NCBI RefSeq assembly: GCF_900091605.1
Contig: NZ_FMCQ01000001.1
Coordinates: 753,860-817,859 of the forward strand
Direction of reading: 5' to 3'
DNA from: Micromonospora tulbaghiae
Lineage (GTDB): Bacteria; Actinomycetota; Actinomycetes; Mycobacteriales; Micromonosporaceae
Length of the DNA stretch: 64,000 nt
Positions 1 through 9,903 of the stretch are shown here, in pieces (position 1 is the stretch's first letter; each line of letters starts with the position of its first letter). Below the pieces are notes generated by a model. That model had not been told where the DNA came from and made no database searches. It saw only the letters and a list, made by a program, of their open reading frames with translations. Made by a program: the position numbers and the translations under genes.

Positions 1-275
1 CCCTGCCGGATGCCGGTCATGCCCTCGGCGAGGTTGCCGGAGTAGTGCACCACCATGTCGAGCCGCCTGGTGAACTCGCGCGCGGCGTCGCCCGTCCAGC
101 TCTTGGACAGCGCCTCCAGGTCGGCGGTGAGGTCGCGGCTGAGGTCGTCGAGCGTGCCCTTGAGGGAGGTCCACTGGGCGCTGAGCGCCTCGATCTGCCT
201 CGGGTCGCCGGCGTTGACGCCCTGGTAGAGCTCTTCGTGACTGACGTGCTCGTAGCGCCGGGTGTACTCAGACAC
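1..275 (-). CDS. WXG100/PPE-like type VII secretion protein, N-terminal part
   Basis: The gene runs off the left edge; 91 residues are visible from a GTG start preceded by GGAGG. The visible part is a helical hairpin with a W-T-G turn at residues 60-62, the hallmark of WXG100/PPE-type ESX substrates. Its start overlaps the end of the upstream 123-residue gene by 8 bases, suggesting translational coupling. The order of a small signal-bearing helical protein followed by a W-x-G protein resembles mycobacterial PE/PPE pairs. The C-terminal part, which would decide between a short WXG100 protein and a longer PPE-like or effector protein, lies outside the window. Confidence 0.6.
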   Translation of the reverse strand, partial: MSEYTRRYEHVSHEELYQGVNAGDPRQIEALSAQWTSLKGTLDDLSRDLTADLEALSKSWTGDAAREFTRRLDMVVHYSGNLAEGMTGIRQ

Positions 276-639
276 GCGGGTCCTCCTTCGGCTGCTTCAT
301 CGCCTCGTTCAGCCCCGAGAGGGCGGCGGCGATGTCGGCCGCGGCGGCGGCGTTGCGGGCCTCGGCGGTCTTGTAGTTCGTCATGATCTTGTGGGTCGCC
401 TCGCGGGCGGCCAGGATCGCCCGACGCAGCCGGTCGACGTGGTTGACGTAGCTCTGGTGCGTCTCGGAGTAGCGACGTGCGTTGTCGGTCGCGTCGGTGA
501 ACGTGCCGAGCGCCGGCGGGCGGCACTGCATCTGGGTGTTGAGCTTGCGCAACACCGACTCCGCCTCGTGCAGGCGCCGCTCAAGTCGCTGGTGAAAGTC
601 CTCCAGGGACAGTACGTCTACTGTCGTGCGCCCCGTCAT
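268..639 (-). CDS. Small helical ESX-associated protein with YxxxE signal
   Basis: This 123-residue protein is predicted to be almost entirely alpha-helical, with no transmembrane segment and no tryptophan. Residues 89-93 (Y-K-T-A-E) fit the general type VII secretion signal Y-x-x-x-D/E and sit just before an Ala-rich helix. It lies 116 bases downstream of eccB on the same strand and overlaps the next gene by 8 bases, so it is probably co-transcribed with eccB. I infer that it is the signal-bearing partner of the downstream W-T-G protein, like PE with PPE or CFP-10 with ESAT-6. I recognise no named family, so the function is inferred from context. Confidence 0.6.
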   Translation of the reverse strand: MTGRTTVDVLSLEDFHQRLERRLHEAESVLRKLNTQMQCRPPALGTFTDATDNARRYSETHQSYVNHVDRLRRAILAAREATHKIMTNYKTAEARNAAAAADIAAALSGLNEAMKQPKEDPRV

Positions 640-755
640 GGCTGCATCCCCGTAGTCATCGTCGATAACCGTTCGCCGTACTCAGGTTAGTCGAAGCGAG
701 CCAACCCGGGCGACCCGTGACGGAGATCCTCCACTTCGGATCGGCCGAGAGTCGG

Positions 756-2225
756 TCAACCGCCCTGGACCTGCGCCGCCCCGCCACCGGCCGAGGGCGT
801 CGCGGTGGCCCCCGGCGGCGTCGACGCATCGAAGTAGGTCATCGCGTCCTCGCGGGACAGCGTCGGGCCGGTCGGCACCAGCGCCAGCAGCGAGGCGGGT
901 ACGGCGAGCGGCGTCACGTCGCCGTACCCGAGCGCGCTCCTCGCGTCGCCCCCGGCGGTGCCGAGCGGATAGCGGATGCCCTGGGCGGTGATCAGGTAGA
1001 CCGTCGAGCCGGCCGCCGCCTTGCCGCTCTCCCCGGCCGTGGCCTGCACCAGCACGCCCTTGCCGCCGGGCAGCAGCACGCTCTCGGCGGTGCGTACCGC
1101 GTCCCGGGCGCCCTGCCGGGCCGGCATCGCGGTCGCCGAGGTCAGCTCGGCCGGCGGGGAGTCGAAGACCTCCAGCGTGGTGGTCGGCGGCTGACCGGCC
1201 GGGCCGGGGCGGTAGGTGGCGCAGAGCACCGTCCGCCCCGGGCGGACCTCGTGCAGCGTCGGCAGCCGGGCCGGCAGGCCGTCCGCGTCCAGGCGCTGGT
1301 CGGTGAGGAGCCGGCCCGCCTCGTCCGGAGTGATCTGCGTCACCTCGCCACCGCTGCCGAGCAGCAGCAGCGCGGTGACCTCGCGGACGGTCGCCAGGCC
1401 CTGCCGGGTGAGCACGTAGTACTGGCCGGCGGCCTGGTAGACCTGGCCGATCCGGGCCGGCCGGTCGGCCACTGTGAGCCCGCTCGCGCTGCCGTCCCCG
1501 GCGATCGCCGGCTTGCGCAGCACCGGCCCGACCGGCACCGCGTTCAGCAGCTGCTGCCCGACGGTCAGGTTCGTCGCGCCGGCCATCTTCAACGCCACCA
1601 GTGCCTGCTCGTCGCCGGCGACCCGCAGCCGGGAACCGCCGGTGAGCAGGTAACGGGCGTCGCTGGTCCGCACCACCACGGCCCGGTCGGTGAGTGCCGT
1701 GCCGCCGGGCAGCGCCCGGTCGATCACCAGGTGCGTGGTGGAGCGCTGCGGGTCGTTCGGGTCCGGCACGTCGCACACCGACCAGGGGAGCCCGACCAGT
1801 GACTTTCGATCGGGCAGGTCGTCCGGGGCGCCCACGATGCCGACCAGCCGCCCGCGCGGACGGTCCTTAATCGACGCCTGGGACATGGTGCGTGGCTGCG
1901 CCGCGGCGTCGTTGACGATCAGCCGCGCCGAGGCGTAGTTGAGCGTCGGGCGCAGCACCTCGTCCTCGCCGAAGTAGTACGTCGCGCCGGTCTCCCGCTC
2001 GATCACCAGCGTGTTCGGCTCCAGCGGCGCGGAGTTGCTGGTGAGCTGCCCGTACGCGCCCACGCCGCCGAGCACCACGGCCGCCGCGATGACGCTGCCG
2101 AACACCGCCATGCCGAGGCGGCGCATCGGCAGTTCGTTGGTCTCCGGATCACCGGAGAGCAGCGCCGAGACGATGCGGCGGGTGACGAAGCGGTACGCCT
2201 GCACCTGATCGCGGCGGGTCCGCAT
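756..2225 (-). CDS. eccB: Type VII secretion membrane protein EccB
   Basis: This 489-residue protein has the EccB architecture: a short cytoplasmic N-terminus (R-T-R-R-D-Q-V-Q-A-Y-R-F near residues 2-13, typical of the family), one transmembrane helix at about 36-58, and a large extracytoplasmic repeat domain. In ESX systems EccB joins EccC, EccD and EccE in the inner-membrane channel and contributes its periplasmic part. Its length matches mycobacterial EccB proteins. It starts with ATG, is divergent from eccE across 162 bases, and is followed on its own strand by the possible PE/PPE-like pair. Confidence 0.93.
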   Translation of the reverse strand: MRTRRDQVQAYRFVTRRIVSALLSGDPETNELPMRRLGMAVFGSVIAAAVVLGGVGAYGQLTSNSAPLEPNTLVIERETGATYYFGEDEVLRPTLNYASARLIVNDAAAQPRTMSQASIKDRPRGRLVGIVGAPDDLPDRKSLVGLPWSVCDVPDPNDPQRSTTHLVIDRALPGGTALTDRAVVVRTSDARYLLTGGSRLRVAGDEQALVALKMAGATNLTVGQQLLNAVPVGPVLRKPAIAGDGSASGLTVADRPARIGQVYQAAGQYYVLTRQGLATVREVTALLLLGSGGEVTQITPDEAGRLLTDQRLDADGLPARLPTLHEVRPGRTVLCATYRPGPAGQPPTTTLEVFDSPPAELTSATAMPARQGARDAVRTAESVLLPGGKGVLVQATAGESGKAAAGSTVYLITAQGIRYPLGTAGGDARSALGYGDVTPLAVPASLLALVPTGPTLSREDAMTYFDASTPPGATATPSAGGGAAQVQGG

Positions 2226-2284
2226 GACTAACCTCCGGCGGGGGTGGGTCCACGGCGACAGGTCCGAACGGCGCCGCGGGCTTC

Positions 2285-2292
2285 CCTACGAT
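2285..2292 (+). promoter_or_regulatory. Candidate -10 element for eccE
   Basis: The octamer CCTACGAT lies in the eccB/eccE intergenic region about 95 bases before eccE; the same octamer occurs in the eccD/eccC intergenic region at 5023-5030, about 80 bases before eccC. TACGAT fits an actinobacterial TANNNT -10 box. Neither copy has a clear -35 at 17 bases. The shared octamer is seen; the promoter function is inferred. Confidence 0.3.
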
Positions 2293-2387
2293 AAGGGGCC
2301 GTCGGGGGTGCGCCGGACCCCGTCCGCCGCCCGAACGGCCGCACCCGCCCGGCGGATGCCCAGGATGTCCAGAAGGGACGCACACCG

Positions 2388-3560
2388 ATGACGCAGCTCC
2401 AGGCGCCACCCGGTCGTACCGCCACCGTTCCCGCCGCACCGCCGGACCGGCCGGTCACCCCGGCCGACAAGCGCCGCCGGGGACGGCTCGGCCCGGTCGT
2501 GGTCGGGCAGCTCGTGGTGGTGGAGTGCGCCGCGCTCGCCGTCTGGTTCGCCACTGCCGGCCCGGCCTGGCTGATCGCTGCGGTCGGCGTGCCGGCGCTG
2601 CTGGCGGTGGCGGCGGCGTTCGCGCGCCGGGGCGGCCGCTGGTGGTACGAGGATCTGATGCTCCGCCGCCGGCTGCGCCGGCGCCGCGACCGGGCCCGGG
2701 GCGCGGAGCCCGGTGGTGACCCGAGGCTGGCCGCGCTCGCCCCGGAGCTGACCGTGGTGGAGCTGACCGAGCGCGGCACCCGGCTCGGCATCGGGCAGGA
2801 CGACCGGGGCTGGTTCGCCGCGCTGGCGCTGACCGGCCGTCCCGGCGCGCCCGCCGGCTCGATCGAGGCGGCGGTGGTGGACCGCGCGCTCGCGGTGCTC
2901 GCCGACTTCTCCGGCCCGGTCACCCAGACCCAGGTCGTCTCGCACACCCTGGTCTGGTACCCGGCGCCCGGCGCGCCGCCGTCGGCCTACCGGACCGTGT
3001 GGGTGGCGCTGCGTTTGTCGGTGTCCGACGCGCGGGCCGAGGCGGTGAGCCGGGGCGGCGGCCTGCGCGGCGTGCACCGCACGGTGGCGGCCGGGGTGGG
3101 CCGGGTCGGCAAGGCGCTCAACGCCGCCGGCCTCGGTCACCGGGTGCTCGACCGGAACGAGCTGCACGCGGCCGTGGTGTCCGGGGCCGGGCTCGACCTG
3201 GCGCCGGAGTCCCCGGTGGAGACGTGGACCAGCCTGCGCGGGGGCGGCTGGACGCAGCGCTGCCTGGCCCTGCGGGTACGCCCCAACGGTTCGCTCGGCG
3301 CACTCGTGGACGCGGTCACGGCCACCTCCGCGCCCTCGCACACGGTCGCCGCGGTGGTGCTCCCGGGCGGGCGGCGGGTGCCGCCGCTGCTGCGGGTGGC
3401 AGCCATGGACGGGCACGCCGAGGCGCTGGTGAAGGCGGTCCGGGAGATGGCCCGGCGCGCGGGCGTGCCGGCCCGCCCGCTGGACGGCCAGCACGGCCCC
3501 GGCGTCTACGCCACCGCGCCGGTCGGCACCGCGATGGGGACCGTCACGGTCGAAGGTTGA
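2388..3560 (+). CDS. eccE: Type VII secretion protein EccE
   Basis: This 390-residue protein has two adjacent N-terminal transmembrane helices (about 35-55 and 59-78) followed by a W-W-Y-E-D motif and a cytoplasmic domain, the layout of EccE. In mycobacterial structures EccE sits at the periphery of the EccBCDE protomer. The gene starts with ATG and is divergent from eccB. Its last 17 bases overlap the 3' end of eccD on the opposite strand. The family is divergent, so the assignment rests on membrane layout plus its place among eccB, eccD and eccC. Confidence 0.85.
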   Translation: MTQLQAPPGRTATVPAAPPDRPVTPADKRRRGRLGPVVVGQLVVVECAALAVWFATAGPAWLIAAVGVPALLAVAAAFARRGGRWWYEDLMLRRRLRRRRDRARGAEPGGDPRLAALAPELTVVELTERGTRLGIGQDDRGWFAALALTGRPGAPAGSIEAAVVDRALAVLADFSGPVTQTQVVSHTLVWYPAPGAPPSAYRTVWVALRLSVSDARAEAVSRGGGLRGVHRTVAAGVGRVGKALNAAGLGHRVLDRNELHAAVVSGAGLDLAPESPVETWTSLRGGGWTQRCLALRVRPNGSLGALVDAVTATSAPSHTVAAVVLPGGRRVPPLLRVAAMDGHAEALVKAVREMARRAGVPARPLDGQHGPGVYATAPVGTAMGTVTVEG

Positions 3561-4941
3561 CGATCCAGCCGTACGCGCCGCAGACCCAGACGGCCAGCGG
3601 CACCAGCGCGATGATCAGCAGGATCTCGACGATGTCCAGGGTCCGGCCCCAGACCGGGGAGATCCGCTTGCCGGCCACGGTCAGGCCGTAGACGAGGCTG
3701 ATCACGGCCAGCACGGCCAGGCCGCCCAGGATCAGCCCGAGCCGTACCGCCAGCGAGCCGGCGGCGAACGTGGCGGCGGCGACCAGCCCCAGGCCGACGG
3801 TGCCGGACAGCAGCACCGGCGTGCGCTGGGCGCGGCTGAGGAACGGGCGTGCCCGCAGCAGCGACAGCAGCGCCAGCACCAGGCAGAGCAGGACCGCCGG
3901 GAGCCGGCCGTTCCCGGCCAGCACCACCTCGCCGCCGAGCACCAGCAGCGAGACGGTCCAGAGCAGACCGGTGAGGAACGCGTCGGCGCGCTCGCTGTTG
4001 CGCAGCACCGACGGCCCGTCCACCGACTCGGTGTCGGTCTTGAGGTCGTCCGGGCCGGTGGGGATGGACGGCACCGGCAGCCGGGCCAGGCGGTAGGCGA
4101 GCATCGGCAGCGCGGGCAGCGCGCCGAACGCGACCGTCGCGACCACCGCCGCCGAGGCCGCCGCGCCGATGTCGAAGGCCAGGCTGAGCACCGCGCCGAG
4201 GCCGACCGCCGCGCCCACGCCCACCGCGCCGAGGAACAGCGGCAGGCGGTCACCGACGGCGAGCGCGGCGATCGCGCCGAAGACCACCACGGCGGTGCCG
4301 GCGAGCAGGACGTGCGGACTGGCCAGCTCGCCGAGCGTCCGGTCCCCGGCGAGCACCAGCAGGCCGCCGACGCCCGCGTAACCGACCCCCACCAGGGCCA
4401 GCACCGCGCCGGTGCGGCTGTCGCCGGCGGCGCGGGACAGCACCGCGGCGCCGACCAGCAGTGCCACCGCGACCACGAACGCGGCGGCCGCGCCCGGTAG
4501 CTGCGGCGGGCCGGTCAGCAGGGTCGCCACCGCGCCCGCGGCGAGCGCCGAGGCGGCGAGCAGGACCGCGAACACCCGCGTGGTGCCGACCTGCCAGGCG
4601 CCCGCCCGCTGGGTGGTGGAGGTGGCGACCGCGTCCACCACGTCGTCGAAGACGATCTCGGGGGCGGTCGCGGCACGCGGGTTGAAGTAGAGCACCTCGC
4701 CGTCGCGTACGCCGAGCTGCGCCGCGGTCCGGCCGCCGTCGAGCGGCTGACCGCCGAGCCGGGACAGGGCCCAGCCGCCGTGCCGCACGCCCTCGTCGGC
4801 CAGGTCCTCGCCGGCGTACCGCAGCAGCGTGGGAAGCAGGTCGGCGAGCGGCACGTCGGACGGCAGCGCCAGATCCATCCTGGTACGCGGCGCCACGATG
4901 GTGATCCGGCTCAGCCCACCGGTCGCCGTCTTCGTCGCCAC
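3544..4941 (-). CDS. eccD: Type VII secretion integral membrane protein EccD
   Basis: This 465-residue protein has an N-terminal ubiquitin-like (YukD) domain at about residues 12-92, then roughly eleven transmembrane helices, as in EccD. EccD dimers form the membrane vestibule of the ESX core and bind EccB and EccC. The GTG start is preceded by GAGGAGG at good spacing. The gene is convergent with eccE (17-base overlap) and divergent from eccC across 170 bases. A hydrophilic linker near residues 290-315 separates two groups of helices. Confidence 0.93.
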   Translation of the reverse strand: MATKTATGGLSRITIVAPRTRMDLALPSDVPLADLLPTLLRYAGEDLADEGVRHGGWALSRLGGQPLDGGRTAAQLGVRDGEVLYFNPRAATAPEIVFDDVVDAVATSTTQRAGAWQVGTTRVFAVLLAASALAAGAVATLLTGPPQLPGAAAAFVVAVALLVGAAVLSRAAGDSRTGAVLALVGVGYAGVGGLLVLAGDRTLGELASPHVLLAGTAVVVFGAIAALAVGDRLPLFLGAVGVGAAVGLGAVLSLAFDIGAAASAAVVATVAFGALPALPMLAYRLARLPVPSIPTGPDDLKTDTESVDGPSVLRNSERADAFLTGLLWTVSLLVLGGEVVLAGNGRLPAVLLCLVLALLSLLRARPFLSRAQRTPVLLSGTVGLGLVAAATFAAGSLAVRLGLILGGLAVLAVISLVYGLTVAGKRISPVWGRTLDIVEILLIIALVPLAVWVCGAYGWIVNLRP

Positions 4942-5022
4942 AGTGGCCTCCTCGTGCTCGCATACGATCCGCTGGGCCGTCGGCGTCGCCCCCTACGGGT
5001 CCACGACGCCACCGGGAGATTA

Positions 5023-5030
5023 CCTACGAT
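5023..5030 (+). promoter_or_regulatory. Candidate -10 element for eccC
   Basis: This is the second copy of CCTACGAT, in the eccD/eccC intergenic region about 80 bases before the eccC start, matching the copy before eccE. It could mark coordinated transcription of the two plus-strand ecc genes. No convincing -35 is visible. Confidence 0.3.
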
Positions 5031-5111
5031 GGCGGTCGCACAGGTTGCCCACCCGACGCTCACCGGCGGTGGCAGACCACGATCAGGGCCACTTCTGGGG
5101 AGGGGAGAGCC

Positions 5112-8100
5112 GTGAGTACGGTGGTGTTCCGCCGACTTCCGCGTCAACCGGGGCCCGCGCTGCCGCGCGGCGAGGTGCTGCTGGAGTCCCCGCCCGAGCT
5201 GCCGGAGCCGCAGGCCAAGGGCATGGGCCAGGTGCTGATGATCCTGCCGATGCTCTGCGGCGTCGGCGCGATGGCGTTCCTCTACGCCGGCCGGGGCGGC
5301 GGCATGATGACGTACGTCGCGGGTGGGCTGTTCGGCGTGTCCATGTTGGGCATGGCGATCGGTACGCTCGGCAACGGCGGCAAGGACAAGGCCGAGCTGA
5401 ACGCCGAGCGGCGCGACTACATGCGCTATCTCGCGCAGATGCGCAAGCGCACCCGGCGGGCCGCCGAGCAGCAGCGCGCCGCGATGACGTGGCGGCACCC
5501 GGAGCCGGACGCGCTCTGGTCGATCGCCGCATCCCGCCGGCTCTGGGAGCGGCGGATCACCGAGGACGACTTCGGCGAGGTGCGGATCGCGCTCGGCCCG
5601 CAGCGGCTGGCCGTGGAGATCGTGCCGCCGGAGACCAAGCCGGTGGAGGACCTGGAACCGATGAGCGCGATCGCGCTGCGCCGGTTCGTCCGGGCCCACT
5701 CCAACGTGCCGGACCTGCCGACCGCGCTGTCGCTGCGCGCGTTCAGCCGGATCGCCCTGCGCGGCGACCGGGAGCCGGTGCTCGACCTGGCCCGGGCCGC
5801 GCTGGGCCAGCTGGTCACGTTCCACGCCCCGGAGGATCTCCTGGTGGTCGTGGTGGCCGCGCCGGACCGGCAGGCGGCCTGGGACTGGGTGAAGTGGCTG
5901 CCGCACGCCCAGCACCCGGGGCGTACGGACGCGGCGGGCGCGCGCCGGATGGTGTTCGCCGCGCTGGACGAGGCGGAGACCGCGCTGGCCCAGGACCTGG
6001 GCGGACGGCCCCGGTTCGCGCCGGAGGCGAAGCCGCTGACCACCGCGCCGCACGTGGTGGTGGTGCTGGACGGCGGCGAGGTCTCGGCGACCTGCGCGCT
6101 GACCGGGCCGGGCCTGCTCGGCACGACCGTGTTCGACCTGTCCGGCGCGGTCCCGCGCGACGCCGGCCGCTGGCTGCTCTGCCTGGACGCCGGGGACGGC
6201 ACCGGGCTCGACCTGGTCCGCGGCACCGCCACGTCGCGGCTCGGCCGGCCGGACCGGCTGTCCCTGAGCGCGGCCGAGGGGCTGGCCCGGCAGATCGCCC
6301 CGTTCCGGCTCTCCCAGCAGCAGGGCGCGAGCACCGACGAGCCGCTGGCCCGCAGCATGGAGCTGCCCGACCTGCTCGGCGTGGGCGACGCGGCCACTGT
6401 GGACACCCGGCAGACCTGGCGTCCGCGCAGCCACCGCGACCGGCTGCGCATCCCGCTCGGCCTGGGACCGGACGGCAACGTGGTGGAGCTGGACTTCAAG
6501 GAGTCCGCGCACGAGGGCATGGGCCCGCACGGCCTGGTGATCGGCGCGACCGGTTCCGGCAAGAGCGAACTGCTGCGTACGGTGGTCGCGGCGCTCGCGG
6601 TGACGCACTCGTCGGAGGAGCTGAACTTCGTCCTGGTCGACTTCAAGGGCGGCGCCACCTTCGCCTCGCTGGACGCGTTGCCGCACACCAGCGCGGTGAT
6701 CACCAACCTCTCGGACGAGCTGCCGCTGGTCGACCGCATGCGGGACGCGCTGGCCGGTGAGATGAACCGCCGGCAGGAGGTGCTGCGCGCGGCGGGCAAC
6801 TACGTCTCCCGGTACGACTACGAGAAGGCGCGGGCCGCCGGTGAGCCGCTGGAGCCGATGCCCAGCCTGCTGATCATCTGTGACGAGTTCTCCGAGCTGC
6901 TGGCCGCCAAGCCGGACTTCATCGACCTGTTCGTGATGATCGGCCGCCTCGGCCGGTCGCTCGGCGTGCATCTGCTGCTCGCCTCGCAGCGGCTGGAGGA
7001 GGGCAAGCTGCGCGGCCTGGACACGCACCTGTCGTACCGGATCGGTCTGCGCACGTTCTCGGCCGTGGAGAGCCGGATCGTGCTCGGCGTGCCGGACGCG
7101 TACGAGCTGCCCAGCGCGCCCGGTCACGGCTACCTGAAGACGGACACCGCGACGATGCTGCGGTTCCGCGCCGCGTACGTGTCCGGCCCGTACCGGGCGC
7201 CGGGGCAGGTGCAGCGCTCCACCCGGGCACAGGTGCAGCGCCGGATCGTCCCGTACGGCATCGACTACGTGCCGGCACCGGCGCTGCCGAGCCCGGCGGA
7301 GGCCACGCCGGAGCCGGAGCAGTCCGGCGACGGCAAGGCGGTCGCGATGCTGGACGTGCTGATCGACCAGCTCAAGGGCCGGGGCAAGCCGGCGCACCAG
7401 GTGTGGCTGCCGCCGCTGGCCGAGCCGTCCGGGCTGGCCGAGCTGCTGCCCAAGCTGAGCGTGCACCCGACGTACGGCCTGACCACCGCCGACTGGCCGG
7501 GCCGCGGCCGGCTCGCCGTGCCGGTCGGCATCGTGGACCGGCCGTACGAGCAGCGCCGCGACCCGATGATGGTCGACCTGGCCGGGGCCGGCGGCAACGT
7601 GGTGATCGTCGGGGCTTCGCTGAGCGGCAAGAGCACCATGCTGCGCTCGATGCTGGCCTCGCTGGCGCTCACCCACACGCCGCGCGAGGCGCAGTTCTTC
7701 TGCCTCGACTTCGGCGGCGGCGCGCTGCGCAGCCTGGACGGGCTGCCGCACACCTCGGGTGTCGCGGGCCGGCGGGACGTCGAGGCGGTCCGGCGGACGG
7801 TGGCCGAGGTGGTCGCCGTGATCGACGAGCGGGAGAACCGGTTCACCCAGCACGGCATCGACTCGGTGGCGAGCTACCGGCGCCGCCGGGCGGCCGGTGA
7901 GTTCGCCGACGACCCGTTCGGTGACGTCTTCCTCGTGGTGGACGGCTGGAACACGCTGCGCCAGGAGTACGAGGAGCTGGAGCAGACGATCACGAACCTG
8001 GCGAACCGGGGCCTCGGCTTCGGCGTCCACGTGGTGATCACGGCGGTGCGCTGGGCGGAGATCCGGATCAACATGCGGGACCTGCTCGGCACCAAGCTGG

Positions 8101-9077
8101 AGCTGCGGCTCGGTGACCCGTCCGAGTCGGAGATCGACCGGCGGGCCGCGCAGAACGTGCCGGTGGGCGCGCCCGGCCGCGGCCTGACCCGGGACAAGCT
8201 GCACTTCCTGACCGCGATCTCGCGGATCGACGGCAAGCGTGACATCGAGGACCTGACCGAGGCGTCGGTGGCGCTCGCCGGTCACGTCGCGGCGAACTGG
8301 CCGGGGCAGCCGGCGCCGAAGGTGCGGCTGCTGCCGCGCAAGCTGACCGTCACCGAGCTGGCGAAGGTGGTCGACCGGTCCGCCCCGGGTATCCCGATCG
8401 GCGTCAACGAGTCGGCGCTCGCCCCGGTCTACCTGGACCTGGCCGGCGAGCCGCACCTGACCGTGTTCGGCGACGCCGAGTGCGGCAAGACGAACCTGCT
8501 GCGGCTGATCGCCCGGGGGATCGCCGAGCGGTACACCCCGGCCCAGGCGCGGCTGGTCATCGCCGACTACCGGCGTGGCCTGCTGGGCGCGGTCGAGGGT
8601 GACCACCTGCTCGACTACGCGCCGTCGAACCAGGTGTTCAGCCAGGGGCTCGGCTCGATCCGCAGCGCGCTCCAGAACCGGCTGCCCGGCCCGGACGTGA
8701 CCACCGCGCAGCTGCGCGACCGGAGCTGGTGGAAGGGCCCGGACCTGTACATCCTGGTGGACGACTACGACCTGGTCGCCTCCGGCGGCAGCAACCCGCT
8801 GAGCGCGCTGCACGAGCTGCTGCCGCAGGCGCGGGACATCGGCCTGCACCTGATCATCACGCGCCGGGTCGGCGGTGTGGCCCGGGCGCTGTACGAGCCG
8901 GTGCTGCAACGCCTGCGCGAGCTGGACTCGCCGGGTCTGCTGATGTCCGGCAGCCGGGAGGAGGGTGCGGTCTTCGGCAACCTGCGGCCGACCCCGCAGC
9001 CGCCGGGCCGGGGCACACTCGTCCGTCGCCGCGACGGTCAGCAGCTGATCCAGACCGCGTGGACGGAACCGGCCTGA
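5112..9077 (+). CDS. eccC: Type VII secretion ATPase EccC (FtsK/SpoIIIE)
   Basis: This 1321-residue protein is the ESX motor, fused in one chain rather than split as EccCa/EccCb. Two transmembrane helices (about 38-60 and 65-86) precede three FtsK/SpoIIIE ATPase domains. P-loops are at about 478-486 (GATGSGKS), 834 (GASLSGKS) and 1119 (GDAECGKT). Domain 1 has an intact Walker B (I-I-C-D-E-F). Domain 2 reads V-V-D-G-W, without the catalytic acid, as in known EccC proteins where only domain 1 is fully active. Domain 3 (V-D-D-Y) is expected to bind the substrate signal. It starts a plus-strand run that continues through the YbaB-like and WXG100 genes. Confidence 0.96.
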   Translation: MSTVVFRRLPRQPGPALPRGEVLLESPPELPEPQAKGMGQVLMILPMLCGVGAMAFLYAGRGGGMMTYVAGGLFGVSMLGMAIGTLGNGGKDKAELNAERRDYMRYLAQMRKRTRRAAEQQRAAMTWRHPEPDALWSIAASRRLWERRITEDDFGEVRIALGPQRLAVEIVPPETKPVEDLEPMSAIALRRFVRAHSNVPDLPTALSLRAFSRIALRGDREPVLDLARAALGQLVTFHAPEDLLVVVVAAPDRQAAWDWVKWLPHAQHPGRTDAAGARRMVFAALDEAETALAQDLGGRPRFAPEAKPLTTAPHVVVVLDGGEVSATCALTGPGLLGTTVFDLSGAVPRDAGRWLLCLDAGDGTGLDLVRGTATSRLGRPDRLSLSAAEGLARQIAPFRLSQQQGASTDEPLARSMELPDLLGVGDAATVDTRQTWRPRSHRDRLRIPLGLGPDGNVVELDFKESAHEGMGPHGLVIGATGSGKSELLRTVVAALAVTHSSEELNFVLVDFKGGATFASLDALPHTSAVITNLSDELPLVDRMRDALAGEMNRRQEVLRAAGNYVSRYDYEKARAAGEPLEPMPSLLIICDEFSELLAAKPDFIDLFVMIGRLGRSLGVHLLLASQRLEEGKLRGLDTHLSYRIGLRTFSAVESRIVLGVPDAYELPSAPGHGYLKTDTATMLRFRAAYVSGPYRAPGQVQRSTRAQVQRRIVPYGIDYVPAPALPSPAEATPEPEQSGDGKAVAMLDVLIDQLKGRGKPAHQVWLPPLAEPSGLAELLPKLSVHPTYGLTTADWPGRGRLAVPVGIVDRPYEQRRDPMMVDLAGAGGNVVIVGASLSGKSTMLRSMLASLALTHTPREAQFFCLDFGGGALRSLDGLPHTSGVAGRRDVEAVRRTVAEVVAVIDERENRFTQHGIDSVASYRRRRAAGEFADDPFGDVFLVVDGWNTLRQEYEELEQTITNLANRGLGFGVHVVITAVRWAEIRINMRDLLGTKLELRLGDPSESEIDRRAAQNVPVGAPGRGLTRDKLHFLTAISRIDGKRDIEDLTEASVALAGHVAANWPGQPAPKVRLLPRKLTVTELAKVVDRSAPGIPIGVNESALAPVYLDLAGEPHLTVFGDAECGKTNLLRLIARGIAERYTPAQARLVIADYRRGLLGAVEGDHLLDYAPSNQVFSQGLGSIRSALQNRLPGPDVTTAQLRDRSWWKGPDLYILVDDYDLVASGGSNPLSALHELLPQARDIGLHLIITRRVGGVARALYEPVLQRLRELDSPGLLMSGSREEGAVFGNLRPTPQPPGRGTLVRRRDGQQLIQTAWTEPA

Positions 9078-9149
9078 CGGGACGGACGGCGGGCGGCCGG
9101 GTCCGGTAGCGTCGGGCCGATCGATCGTCGCGAGTGGAGAGGGGCGCAG

Positions 9150-9560
9150 GTGAGCAGCCCGTCGGGTTTCGGTGCGGCCATGGAGGGCCTGCTGCGGCAG
9201 GCGCAGGAACAGCAGCGCCGGCTGGCCGATCTCCAGCGGCAGCGCGCCGAGCTGCGGGTGACCGGGGACAGCCCGGACGGGCTGGTGCGGGTGACGGTGG
9301 ACGGCGACATGAAGGTCGGCGACATCGAGCTGAACGCGCGGGCGATGCGGCTGGACAGCTTCTCCCTGGCCGAGGCGATGCAGGCGGCGATCGACGCGGC
9401 CTACGCGGCCTTCGAGGAGCGCCAGCGCGAGATGCTGAGTGAGATGCTCGGCGACTCCGAGATGGTCCGCCGGGCGCAGGACGGCACGCTGACCCCGGAG
9501 GACTGGTTCCGTCAGTTCGGGGTGGACGTGTCCGACCCGACCCGCAACCTGCGGCGCTGA
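9150..9560 (+). CDS. YbaB/EbfC-family protein in ESX locus (EspL-like)
   Basis: This 136-residue protein begins with a coiled coil rich in Gln and Arg (about 12-35), followed by a beta-rich core (V-R-V-T-V-D-G-D-M-K-V near residues 49-59) and a helix, as in YbaB/EbfC nucleoid-associated proteins. The mycobacterial ESX-1 protein EspL (Rv3880c) belongs to the same fold family, so a role as chaperone or scaffold for ESX substrates is more likely here than general DNA binding; that is inferred from position. The GTG start at 9150 follows GGAGAGGGG. It lies 72 bases after eccC and 18 bases before the next gene. Confidence 0.75.
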   Translation: MSSPSGFGAAMEGLLRQAQEQQRRLADLQRQRAELRVTGDSPDGLVRVTVDGDMKVGDIELNARAMRLDSFSLAEAMQAAIDAAYAAFEERQREMLSEMLGDSEMVRRAQDGTLTPEDWFRQFGVDVSDPTRNLRR

Positions 9561-9578
9561 GCGAGAGGGAGGCCGGCG

Positions 9579-9872
9579 ATGCCGAACACCGTCGACGTCG
9601 ACGCGATCCGGAAGGCGGGTCGGATGCTCGACGCCCCGGACGGCCCGATCCAATACCTGCGCAACGTCGAGACGTTGCTGGGCGAGGTCAAGCTGCCCGG
9701 CGGCGCGCTGAGCTGGTTCGGCACCGGCGCGGTGGAGCGGCACAACGCGGCTGTGGACGGGCACCTGGACAACGTCCGTACCGGCGTGGAGCATCTGCGC
9801 AGGGCCGCCGCGCAGCTCGAACAGAGCGCGAAGAACTGGGAGAGGTCGGATCAGCCCTGGGTGGTCAAGTGA
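9579..9872 (+). CDS. Small helical ESX-locus protein, WXG100-like
   Basis: This 97-residue soluble protein is predicted to form two helices around a Gly-rich turn with W-F-G near residue 46, close to the W-x-G turn of WXG100 proteins. The C-terminal helix is amphipathic and ends N-W-E-R-S. No Y-x-x-x-D/E signal is present, so if exported it would depend on a partner. It is preceded by GAGAGGGAGG and lies 18 bases after the YbaB-like gene. I recognise no named family; ESX substrate or substrate-binding accessory protein is inferred from size, fold and neighbours. Confidence 0.55.
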   Translation: MPNTVDVDAIRKAGRMLDAPDGPIQYLRNVETLLGEVKLPGGALSWFGTGAVERHNAAVDGHLDNVRTGVEHLRRAAAQLEQSAKNWERSDQPWVVK

Positions 9873-9903
9873 CCGGCCGGGTCCGCGACGGGAAGGACGC
9901 CTG

